A program made the translations under genes and the position numbers. Of a DNA stretch of 28,826 nt, positions 1 through 6,469 are shown in pieces; the first letter of the stretch is position 1, and each line of letters opens with the position of its first letter. The notes under the pieces were generated by a model. The model saw only the letters and a list, made by a program, of their open reading frames with translations. It did no database searches and was not told the DNA's origin. The stretch covers positions 1 to 28,826 of the forward strand of contig WGAK01000275.1 of the NCBI GenBank assembly GCA_015494815.1. Reading direction: 5' to 3'. Source of the stretch: Anaerolineales bacterium. Its GTDB lineage: Bacteria > Chloroflexota > Anaerolineae > Anaerolineales > DRMV01.

Positions 1-462
1 GAGCCCGCGGACCGCCTGGATGCGTTGCACGACCAATCCCTGGCCGCAGTGGATCGGCAATTCGCGACCTGTCTGGGGCTGTATGTGCTGCGGGAACAAG
101 GCTTGACCCCGCGCGAGATGGTCTTTCAGCCTTCCTGGGTGCAGGTCATTCGGGCCGTCGCCCGGGGGAATGTGCGTTTTGGCCTGCTGTATCAGGATTT
201 CTACGCCGGGCTCAGCGCCTTAAGCCGAGAGCAATTCCGCGTCCTGCACGAGACCCACACCCGCTACGCGACGCACATGCTGCTGCTGCATCCTGAGCGG
301 ACGGCGTGGCGTGAGCCCCTGCGCGCCGTGCTCACCGCGATGCCCGAGGACCCCGAGGGCGCCGCGCTGCTGCGCACGTTGCGCCTGGGGCGCTGGGTGC
401 CCGCGGATGACCTGGGCGCCATTGACCCTATCGTGCAGGTGCCGGTGCCCGGCCGCGTCTGA
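1..462 (+). CDS. PhnD-like phosphate/phosphonate ABC transporter substrate-binding protein, C-terminal part
   Basis: This gene is cut by the window start: the frame is open from base 1 and ends at a TGA at 460-462, leaving about 153 C-terminal residues. The visible part looks like the second lobe of a PhnD-type periplasmic binding protein. It has a segment around GLYVLREQGLTPREM, a hydrophobic strand followed by DFYAGL, and the family-like tail in which DPEGAALL is followed by WVPADD and DPI. Proteins of this family bind phosphate, phosphite or phosphonate outside the cell and deliver it to an ABC permease. The ligand cannot be told from this fragment, and the signal peptide and first lobe lie outside the window. 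It converges with ctaB, with only three bases between the two stop codons. Another family-2-fold binding protein is the main alternative. Confidence 0.6.
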   Translation, partial: EPADRLDALHDQSLAAVDRQFATCLGLYVLREQGLTPREMVFQPSWVQVIRAVARGNVRFGLLYQDFYAGLSALSREQFRVLHETHTRYATHMLLLHPERTAWREPLRAVLTAMPEDPEGAALLRTLRLGRWVPADDLGAIDPIVQVPVPGRV

Positions 463-465
463 CCT

Positions 466-1329
466 TCACGCGCCCCAGGCGATGAGCAGCATGGTCAGCA
501 GCATGTAAAGCGACGCGGACTTGAAGAGCAGGAAGTTGCGCTGGGGGGTGGGGCGCAGCGCGTTGGTGAAGGCCAGCAGCGCCAACGCGACCGACAGCAC
601 CACCAGCACGCTCAGCGCGCCGGATGTCAGCCCGATGAGCCCGGCCGCGGCGATGATGGTGCCCGCAGCCAGCACCGCGGCCAGCGCGATGACCGCGTAG
701 GCCACGCGCGAGCCGTAGACGCCGGGCACGGTGGGCACACCGGCTTTGCGGTAGTCGTCGGCATAGCGCAGGGCAAAGGTCACGATGTGGGTGGGAATCC
801 AGAACAGCACGGCCAGGGCCAGCAGCACGCCGATGAGGTCCACTTGCTCCACGGCCAGCGCGCGGCCGGCCAGCACGGGCATGCCGCCCGACAGCCCGCC
901 CCACACGATGGACCACGCGGTGCGGCGTTTGAGCCACAGGGTGTACACCACCACATCCAGGAACCAGCCCGCGAAGACCACCAGCCCATAGAGCGGCGCC
1001 AGGGCCACGGCCAGGCCCACACCCAGCACGGTGAGCAGCAATCCCAGTCGAAGTGCCTCGCGTGGCTGGACCTTGCCTGCGGGCAGCGGCCGCCAGCAGG
1101 TGCGGGCCATACGCGCGTCAATGTCCCGGTCGTACCACATGTTGAGCACCGTGCTGCCCGCGATGGCCAGCCACAGGCTGAGCACCAGGCCCACGGTTTG
1201 GCCCCACGGCCCGCGCGTGCCCGGATGCGCGCTGTAATAGCCGGCCACGCCCGTGGCCAGCAACAGCGCGGTCTGCAAACTCTTGGTCATTTGCCCGTAC
1301 AGGCGCAGGCGAATCCAAAGGTTCCTCAT
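466..1329 (-). CDS. ctaB: Protoheme IX farnesyltransferase (heme O synthase)
   Basis: This 287-residue UbiA-superfamily membrane enzyme transfers a farnesyl group from farnesyl diphosphate to heme b, giving heme O for heme-copper oxidases. The first Asp-rich motif NxxxDxxxD is at residues 63-71 (N63, D67, D71), followed by the CyoE/CtaB signature around MART and RPLPAGK. The conserved YTLWLKRRT loop is at 129-137, and the second signature DDYRKAG is at 191-197. About eight to nine hydrophobic segments fit the family, as does the length. GGAG in a GAAGGAGAAG stretch lies about six bases before the ATG. It is the last gene of the minus-strand block, 73 bases after the SUMF1-fold gene, and a strong palindrome lies between them. 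No ctaA or conventional cox genes are visible, so the product may serve the oxidase-like protein of this cluster or oxidases encoded elsewhere. Confidence 0.93.
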   Translation of the reverse strand: MRNLWIRLRLYGQMTKSLQTALLLATGVAGYYSAHPGTRGPWGQTVGLVLSLWLAIAGSTVLNMWYDRDIDARMARTCWRPLPAGKVQPREALRLGLLLTVLGVGLAVALAPLYGLVVFAGWFLDVVVYTLWLKRRTAWSIVWGGLSGGMPVLAGRALAVEQVDLIGVLLALAVLFWIPTHIVTFALRYADDYRKAGVPTVPGVYGSRVAYAVIALAAVLAAGTIIAAAGLIGLTSGALSVLVVLSVALALLAFTNALRPTPQRNFLLFKSASLYMLLTMLLIAWGA

Positions 1330-1360
1330 CGCGCTTCTCCTTCACCGCCGCGCGCGGTCA

Positions 1361-1391
1361 GCGCCGGGGCCGGGCTGCCCGGCCCCGGCGC
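1361..1391 (-). terminator. GC-rich perfect 15-bp hairpin between the SUMF1-fold gene and ctaB
   Basis: Bases 1361-1375 are the exact reverse complement of 1377-1391, with one base at the centre. An RNA of either strand would fold into a very stable hairpin with a tiny loop. It lies 12 bases past the stop of the SUMF1-fold gene. There is no T-run after it on the minus strand, so a classical Rho-independent terminator is not supported. It may be a pause or processing site, or a 3'-end protector that sets the level of ctaB. Confidence 0.55.
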
Positions 1392-1402
1392 GAATGGAGG
1401 CT

Positions 1403-2320
1403 TCAGGGTGCTTCGCGAACGCAGCGCGCGCCCACCGTGGGCCCGGCGAAATCGGGCGGCGCGAAGTTGCGCCAGGTCGCGCGGGCGTCAATTTCGTAGT
1501 CGGTGAAACTGCCGCCTTTCAGGATGCGCTGGTGGGTTTCTTCGATGTCGTCGGCCACCCATTCCCACACATTGCCGGCCATGTCATACACGCCATACGG
1601 GCTGGCCGCGTCTTCGGTCTGAAAGCCCAGGTAAGTGCCGCCGTTGTAGAAACCCACGGGCGTGGTTTCGCCCAGGCCGCCCCAATACGCTTCGAAGGGG
1701 TCGCGGCTCTTGTAGTAATTGGCGTGCGCCCGGGTGATTTCCCAGCCCCAGGGGTAGGGGCGGCCGTCGGTGCCTCGGGCGGCCTTTTCCCATTCGGCCT
1801 CGAAGGGCAAACGCCCGCCCACCGCGCGGCAGTAGGCCCACGCGCCGAACCAGGTCACATAGGTGGCCGGGTGGTTCTCGAAACCGGCCCGCACGGTGAA
1901 CCGGCCGTCGGTGTAGACCACCTTGGCCCCCACCGCGTCGCGCGGATAGGCCAGATACGCGCCCGGCCCGATTTCTTCTTCGTGTTTGCCGCCCTGGAAG
2001 GGCTCGCCGGGATACTGCACCCAGACGCCGGTGTCGTCCAGGGTCAGGGTGCCGTCGGCCAGACCCTGGTTGAGAAACGCGGCCCATTGCGCATTGGTCA
2101 CGGGGGTGACCATGATTTCGTAGGCCTGCTCCAGCACCACGCGCTCGTTGTGCAGGCCGAACAAGAAGGCCCCGGCCGGAATGCGCACCCACGCGTCGGG
2201 GTCAACGCCGGTGTCCACTGTGGGGACGGAAGTGGGGGGCTGCAGATTGGCGCGGCAGGCCGCGGTCCACACGGCCAGGCCGACCAGCAGCAGCCCGACG
2301 AGGAACCGCTGCGGCTTCAT
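1403..2320 (-). CDS. SUMF1/FGE-fold lipoprotein (NirV-like context), probably without FGE activity
   Basis: This 305-residue protein has a lipoprotein signal: a basic start, a hydrophobic core and TAAC with Cys22. Residues 44-303 form a formylglycine-generating-enzyme (SUMF1) domain. Its marks are IPAGAFLFG near 47, TPVTNAQWAAFL near 72, PATYVTWFGAWAYC near 151, RLPFEAEWEKAARG near 170, YDMAGNVWEW near 245 and GGSF near 269. The tail GGSFTDYEIDARATWRN has no cysteines where FGE carries its catalytic pair, so sulfatase maturation is unlikely. Such Cys-less relatives serve as binding or accessory domains, and a SUMF1-fold protein (NirV) is known beside copper nitrite reductase genes. The ATG at 2320 overlaps the stop of the upstream gene as ATGA, so translation is coupled. 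Longer upstream starts would read through the oxidase-like gene and lack the signal peptide. Confidence 0.82.
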   Translation of the reverse strand: MKPQRFLVGLLLVGLAVWTAACRANLQPPTSVPTVDTGVDPDAWVRIPAGAFLFGLHNERVVLEQAYEIMVTPVTNAQWAAFLNQGLADGTLTLDDTGVWVQYPGEPFQGGKHEEEIGPGAYLAYPRDAVGAKVVYTDGRFTVRAGFENHPATYVTWFGAWAYCRAVGGRLPFEAEWEKAARGTDGRPYPWGWEITRAHANYYKSRDPFEAYWGGLGETTPVGFYNGGTYLGFQTEDAASPYGVYDMAGNVWEWVADDIEETHQRILKGGSFTDYEIDARATWRNFAPPDFAGPTVGARCVREAP

Positions 2321-3813
2321 GGCGTGTCCTCCTCGTACAGGGGCGGGAAGGCCGGTTGTTGCCATTCCGCGTACCAACGCCCTTGCGGCTTGAACAGGTC
2401 CACCAACCGCCAAATCAGGAACGCGGCCAGGGCGACCAGGAACAGCGACAGCGCGATGTCCATGACGATGAGGGTGCGGGCGACCAAAGGCTGTTCCAGG
2501 ATTTCGGGCACGAACACCCGCTTGAGCACCAGCACATTGGCGGCCAAGGTCGCGGTCATGGCGCCCAAGATGACAATCCAGCCCAGCCATTGGCGGGCCT
2601 TCCCCTGCACGCCGGCCAGGTGGAGGTAGTACAGCAGCAAGATGGACGCGATGATGAAGGCCAGGATGTGCCAGTGCCCCACCAGGCCGATTTTCTCCTC
2701 ACGCAGCAGCCAGCGCCGGAACATGTCCAGTTTGATGGCCATGTACACGCCCGGCGCGGTGACCACGATGTTCATGAACAGCATCAACCAGGTCGCACCC
2801 CAGGGCAAGGGGTCGTGCAGCATGGCCTTGAGTTTGGCGCCCAACCCGGCCAGGCGCGGCTCGCGGCCCTGGCGGGCCAGCCCGACCTGGATTTGCCGTC
2901 GCCATACATAGATGGCCAGGAACACCGAGGCAATCATGAGGAAGCCTGCGCCCACGTTGATGACCTTGTGCGCGATGTCGCGGAAAGGCACCACCATCCA
3001 CGCGCCCACGCTGATGATGACCGTGCCGATGATGTTCAGGGGCATGGCCCATTTTTGCGGCCAGCCTTTGAAGTCCACCCAGCGGCTGACGATGAACACC
3101 GCGGCCACCGCGATGTCCACCAGCATGATGTGCAGGTGGCCGACGATGGCCAGTTCCAGCGGGGTGTGGTAGGGGATGCGGATGATGTCTTCGGACAGGA
3201 AGACCTCGAAGCCGTGGCCGTAGAACGAGCCGGGCACCGCGCCGTACACGGCCGAAATCAGCGTGGCCACGGCCATGATGAACACGGCCAACCGTTCACC
3301 ATCCACCCCGCCTTTGAGCCGCCAGTAGGGCGTGTCGGCCGGTAGACGAAAGGCCTTGTCCCAGGGCCACAGGGCCGCGGCCAACACCAGTCCTCCGGCA
3401 AAGATGAGGGATTGCCCGAAGAGGAACAGGCCGTGGAACACCCAGTTGTGGCCCCAATACGCGAAGGCCAGACCGAAAATCATGGCCGACAGATAGCCCA
3501 CGGTGATGAGGATGTGAATCACCAGGCGCAAATTTTCCCGCATGCGATACAGCCCGGTGAGCATGTAGACTTCCACGGCAATGACGGCCATCGCGAACGC
3601 GTGGTACAGGAAAATCAGCCGCCCTTCCCGTTCCGCGGGGTCGAGGTCCATGCCCCACAGACGAATCCAGAAGTCCCGCACGCCCCACTCGGCCATGGGC
3701 CCTGAGAGCATGCCCATGAACGCGGCGGTCAAGGCGATGAGGGCCACGGTGCCCAGCACCAGGCCCCGGGAGGAACCGAAGAGATAGCGCAAACGAGCCG
3801 ATACGCCCTTCAT
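2317..3813 (-). CDS. 12-TM heme-copper oxidase / NO reductase subunit I-like protein, divergent
   Basis: This 498-residue polytopic protein has about twelve predicted membrane helices, the number in heme-copper oxidase subunit I and NorB. Histidines fall where that superfamily has them: H71 in TM2 (YHAFAM), H216-xxx-E220 before TM6, and H380-x-H382 in TM10 (GHWHI). A second GHLHI motif is in TM6 (H226, H228). The HH pair of TM7 that binds CuB/FeB is absent, and no HH occurs anywhere in the protein. It may therefore be a divergent member with a changed second metal site, or a heme-b electron-transfer protein on the same scaffold. It lies two genes downstream of nirS. The ATG at 3813 was chosen because GGAGG lies about seven bases upstream; an earlier in-frame start has no such site. 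The assignment rests on pattern reading and should be tested by profile search. Confidence 0.6.
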   Translation of the reverse strand: MKGVSARLRYLFGSSRGLVLGTVALIALTAAFMGMLSGPMAEWGVRDFWIRLWGMDLDPAEREGRLIFLYHAFAMAVIAVEVYMLTGLYRMRENLRLVIHILITVGYLSAMIFGLAFAYWGHNWVFHGLFLFGQSLIFAGGLVLAAALWPWDKAFRLPADTPYWRLKGGVDGERLAVFIMAVATLISAVYGAVPGSFYGHGFEVFLSEDIIRIPYHTPLELAIVGHLHIMLVDIAVAAVFIVSRWVDFKGWPQKWAMPLNIIGTVIISVGAWMVVPFRDIAHKVINVGAGFLMIASVFLAIYVWRRQIQVGLARQGREPRLAGLGAKLKAMLHDPLPWGATWLMLFMNIVVTAPGVYMAIKLDMFRRWLLREEKIGLVGHWHILAFIIASILLLYYLHLAGVQGKARQWLGWIVILGAMTATLAANVLVLKRVFVPEILEQPLVARTLIVMDIALSLFLVALAAFLIWRLVDLFKPQGRWYAEWQQPAFPPLYEEDTP

Positions 3814-3834
3814 GGATGACCTCCGCAGGGGAGC

Positions 3835-3869
3835 GGGGCCCGGCTCGGCATGCACGCGGGCCGGGCCCC
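3835..3869 (-). other. GC-rich hairpin between the 7-TM gene and the oxidase-like gene
   Basis: GGGGCCCGGC at 3835-3844 pairs perfectly with 3860-3869 across a 15-base loop. It lies just after the stop of the 7-TM gene and before the ribosome binding site of the oxidase-like gene. No T-run follows on the minus strand, so it resembles an RNA-processing or stability element more than a terminator. Confidence 0.45.
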
Positions 3870-3877
3870 CGAGGTTC

Positions 3878-4504
3878 TCATTTGGCCATCAGGTGCTTGA
3901 CGAAGCCCCAGGCGTAGGCCAGGGTCATCAGCAGCAGCAAGGGGGCCAGGATGGTCAGCACCACGGGCTGGCTGAAGAACAGGAACTGTTTGCCGGCCTT
4001 GAGGAAGGACAGCGCGATGCCGCCCAGGCCGATGAGCACGCCGCCCACGGCCACCAGGGCGAACCCGGCCGGCGCGGCGCTCTGGCTCACGGCCAGCAGC
4101 GGCAGCACGATGATGGTCAGACCGGCGATGCCGTGCACGAAGGGCATGACGAATTTGCCGTAGGTCGCGCCCATGCCGCCCAGGTACACCGCGGCTACGA
4201 GCAGAAAGCCCACCACCGCATAGAGCAGATAGGCTTTGGCCCACTGGGGCTTCAGGTCATACACCAGCCCCGTGGCCAGCCCCAAGGGGATGAGGGTGGT
4301 CACCACCACCACCCACGGCGACCCCAGCAGGTCGTAGCCGAAGGCGATGAGCAACACGCCGGCGACCAGCAGCACGAGGAAGGACAGCATGTAGGCCAGG
4401 TAGGCCGTGCGGGGGGTCTTGTTGTAGGCCTGATAGAGGCGGGCCAGGGCATACAGGGCCACCAGCCCGGTCAGCAAGAGAAGAACGCGGTCCAGCCAGT
4501 TCAT
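3878..4504 (-). CDS. Unrecognised 7-TM membrane protein of the nir cluster
   Basis: I do not recognise this 208-residue protein. It is almost entirely hydrophobic, with seven predicted membrane helices at about residues 5-25, 35-57, 63-83, 91-110, 121-140, 147-168 and 177-202. Short loops contain YNKTPRTAY, DLKPQWAKAY and FLKAGKQF. Histidines are rare: H124 at the start of helix 5 and H204 at the C-terminus, so multiple heme binding is unlikely, although one site is possible. It starts with AAGGAGG six bases before the ATG, an ideal ribosome binding site. It sits between nirS and the 12-TM oxidase-like gene, which suggests a partner subunit of the latter or a membrane anchor for electron transfer to NirS. 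That role is inferred from position only. Confidence 0.75.
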   Translation of the reverse strand: MNWLDRVLLLLTGLVALYALARLYQAYNKTPRTAYLAYMLSFLVLLVAGVLLIAFGYDLLGSPWVVVVTTLIPLGLATGLVYDLKPQWAKAYLLYAVVGFLLVAAVYLGGMGATYGKFVMPFVHGIAGLTIIVLPLLAVSQSAAPAGFALVAVGGVLIGLGGIALSFLKAGKQFLFFSQPVVLTILAPLLLLMTLAYAWGFVKHLMAK

Positions 4505-4546
4505 CTTACACCTCCTTCAGTGGGACAAGCGCGACCGGCGAGGGAC

Positions 4547-4581
4547 GAAAAACGAACCAGGGCCCCGTGCGGGGCCCTGGT
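4547..4581 (-). terminator. Rho-independent terminator after nirS
   Basis: On the minus strand an 11-bp perfect stem (4581-4571 with 4566-4556, loop of four) is followed by TTCGTTTTTC. It starts eight bases after the nirS stop codon. It should end most nirS transcripts, with read-through supplying the downstream membrane genes at a lower level. Confidence 0.8.
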
Positions 4582-4588
4582 CGGCATT

Positions 4589-6361
4589 TTAGTAGATGTC
4601 GTTCATGGTGTTGTAGACATTGAACTTGCCGGTGGCGGTGGGGAGATTGGGGATGCGGGCGATTTCTTCGAGGGTCGTGGCGTCGTAGACCACCACCTCG
4701 CCCTGCTGCCCTTCGGGGGCGTCAATCTTGCCCCACACGCTCACCCACACCTCGGTGCCGTCCTGGTTGAACTCGAAGTGCACGGCCCGGCCGTAGTCCG
4801 CGACCTCCCAGCACTTCTCGACTTCCAGGGTCTCTTTGTTGATGGCGCACACGCTGCGTTGCTGAGTCTCGTCGTTGCTCAGCGGCGAATCCACGAAGAG
4901 GTAGGGGCTGTTGGGGTGGGTCTTGATGAACAGGTTGCCGGCAGCGGGCAGTTCGACCCGGGCGACCTCCTTCCAGGCATAGTCGGGGTGGCCTTCGGGG
5001 TCAACGCCGATGATGGAGATGAAGTTATCGCCCAGGTGCCCCGTGGCCCACACCGGGCCATACTCCGGATGCACCCAGTTGGCGCCCCGGCCGGGGTGCG
5101 GCTTGGTGCCCACGGGCACGATGGCTTCGATTTTCTCTTCCTCGGTGTTGACCACCACAATCTTGTTACGCATGTTGGCCGCCACCAGGAAGTACGGGCT
5201 CAGGCCCACGCGCTCGGTGCCGTCCCACTCCATGGCCCAACCGCCGTCGTGCAAGAAGCGCTCGGCTTCGAGCATGCGGATGGTGGGGTTGTTGGGGTCG
5301 CTGTAGTCCACCAGCCAGACCTGGCCGGTTTCCTTCACATTGACCACCCACTGCGGCCGGGCATGCGAGGCCACGATGCTGGCCACCCGCGGCTCGGGGT
5401 GATATTCCTCGGTGTCATAGGTGTAACTGCGGGTGCTGACGACCTTGAAGGGCTCCAGGGTCTGCCCGTCGAGGATGACGAAGTGCGGCGGCCAGTAGCA
5501 GCCCACGATGGCGTACTTGTCCTCGTAGCCCGCGTATTTGCTGGTGTCCACCGAGCGGGCGTCGTAGCACACCTTGACCTTGGCCACCAGGTCGGGCGTT
5601 TCCATCCACAAGTCAATCAGGCCCACTTTGCCGTCCCGGCCGATGGTGTACACATAGCGGCCGCTCTTGGACATGCGCACGATGTGGGTGGCGTAGCCGC
5701 TCTCGACGATGTTGACCACCTCTTTGGTGTCGCCGTCAATGATGGCCACTTTGCCCGCGTCCCGCAGGATGACCACGAAGAAGTTCTGCCAGTTGCGGTC
5801 ATGCTGGGGCTCGGTGGGCCGTTCCTCGGGCGGCACCAGCACTTCCCAGGACTCCTTCATCTGTTCCAGGGACATCTCCGGCGGCATGGGCGGGTCCATC
5901 TGGATGTACTTGGCCATGAGTTCGGTCTCGGCCTCGGTCAACACACCCTGCTTGCCCCAGTCGGGCATGCCGCGCGAAGTGCCGTTGAAGATGATGGAGG
6001 CCAGGTTGGTGGTGCCCAGGCGGCGGGTGTTCTCCGGCTCCAGGCTGGGGCCGGTGGCGCCCTTGCGCAGCACGCCGTGGCAGCCCGCGCAGCGGTCGAA
6101 GTAGATTTGCTTGGCCTTGGCGAACTCTTCGTCGCTCAGCGTGATTTCGTCCGTAGCCGCGGCCTCGGTGGCCTCGGGCGTGGCTTCGGCTTCGGGCGTG
6201 GCCTCCACCGTCACCACCACCGTCTTGACGACTTCCACCGTCTTGACCACTTCGCGTACCTCGGGCGTGGCCGCGGCCTGCCCGCCGCAGGCCGTGAGCA
6301 CCGCGCCCGCCAGCGCAGCAACCAACAACACGAGCATCCAACGCAACGATGATTTGTGCAT
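4589..6361 (-). CDS. nirS: Cytochrome cd1 nitrite reductase (NO-forming), lipoprotein form
   Basis: This 590-residue enzyme reduces nitrite to nitric oxide outside the membrane. A lipoprotein signal ends in LTAC (Cys25), followed by a flexible V/T/E/A-rich linker to about residue 70. The cytochrome c domain has CAGCH at 91-95 and the GMPDWG methionine M132, 37 residues after the heme His, as in known NirS. The d1 propeller follows, with RDAGKVAIIDGD near 200, H226 in GYATHIVRMS as likely d1 iron ligand, EYHPEPRVA near 319, H371 in FLHDGG and H422 in KPHPGRGAN as the active-site pair, and the family tail TGKFNVYNT. The ATG at 6361 has AAGGAGA upstream and begins the signal peptide; an earlier GTG would add six residues. 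NirN and NirF are relatives, but the c-type heme domain plus both active-site histidines favour NirS. No d1-heme biosynthesis genes are visible here. Confidence 0.93.
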   Translation of the reverse strand: MHKSSLRWMLVLLVAALAGAVLTACGGQAAATPEVREVVKTVEVVKTVVVTVEATPEAEATPEATEAAATDEITLSDEEFAKAKQIYFDRCAGCHGVLRKGATGPSLEPENTRRLGTTNLASIIFNGTSRGMPDWGKQGVLTEAETELMAKYIQMDPPMPPEMSLEQMKESWEVLVPPEERPTEPQHDRNWQNFFVVILRDAGKVAIIDGDTKEVVNIVESGYATHIVRMSKSGRYVYTIGRDGKVGLIDLWMETPDLVAKVKVCYDARSVDTSKYAGYEDKYAIVGCYWPPHFVILDGQTLEPFKVVSTRSYTYDTEEYHPEPRVASIVASHARPQWVVNVKETGQVWLVDYSDPNNPTIRMLEAERFLHDGGWAMEWDGTERVGLSPYFLVAANMRNKIVVVNTEEEKIEAIVPVGTKPHPGRGANWVHPEYGPVWATGHLGDNFISIIGVDPEGHPDYAWKEVARVELPAAGNLFIKTHPNSPYLFVDSPLSNDETQQRSVCAINKETLEVEKCWEVADYGRAVHFEFNQDGTEVWVSVWGKIDAPEGQQGEVVVYDATTLEEIARIPNLPTATGKFNVYNTMNDIY

Positions 6362-6405
6362 GGTCTCGTCTCCTTGCACTGTGGAATGAGAAAGTAGGTG
6401 CTTTC

Positions 6406-6411
6406 AGTGTA
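6406..6411 (-). promoter_or_regulatory. Predicted -10 box of nirS, activator-dependent promoter
   Basis: On the minus strand the hexamer TACACT (6411 to 6406) matches TATAAT at four positions and predicts transcription from about 6399, 37 bases before the nirS ATG. At a 17-base spacing the -35 hexamer is CAGAAC, a poor match. This fits a promoter that needs the activator bound just upstream. The start site is inferred. Confidence 0.5.
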
Positions 6412-6432
6412 ACGCGAGGTTGTGAGGCGTTC

Positions 6433-6448
6433 TGTGACGCGTGTCACA
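6433..6448. promoter_or_regulatory. CRP-type operator TGTGA-N6-TCACA upstream of nirS
   Basis: The site reads TGTGACGCGTGTCACA: both half-sites match the CRP consensus exactly, and the symmetry extends to six-base arms. Its centre (6440.5) is 41.5 bases upstream of the start site predicted from the -10 box, the class II activator position. The gene just upstream encodes a regulator whose recognition helix (SRETVSR) carries the Arg, Glu and Arg that contact GTGA in CRP. Confidence 0.75.
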
Positions 6449-6455
6449 TAAAAAA

Positions 6456-6469
6456 GTGACGGATGTCAT
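6456..6469. promoter_or_regulatory. Second, weaker CRP/FNR-type site overlapping the end of the regulator gene
   Basis: GTGAC and GTCAT are separated by four bases, an imperfect copy of the neighbouring operator. The centre is 22 bp from that of the perfect site, about two helical turns, so two dimers could sit on the same face near -41.5 and -63.5. Its last bases overlap the stop codon of the regulator gene. Confidence 0.5.

Noticed and set aside
3812..6352. An 846-codon plus-strand open frame opposite nirS and the 7-TM gene
   Set aside because: It mirrors the codon bias of the real minus-strand genes, and its content is not protein-like.
6377..6379. GTG as the start of nirS
   Set aside because: It lies upstream of the AAGGAGA site and would add six residues before a normal lipoprotein signal; the ATG at 6361 fits better.
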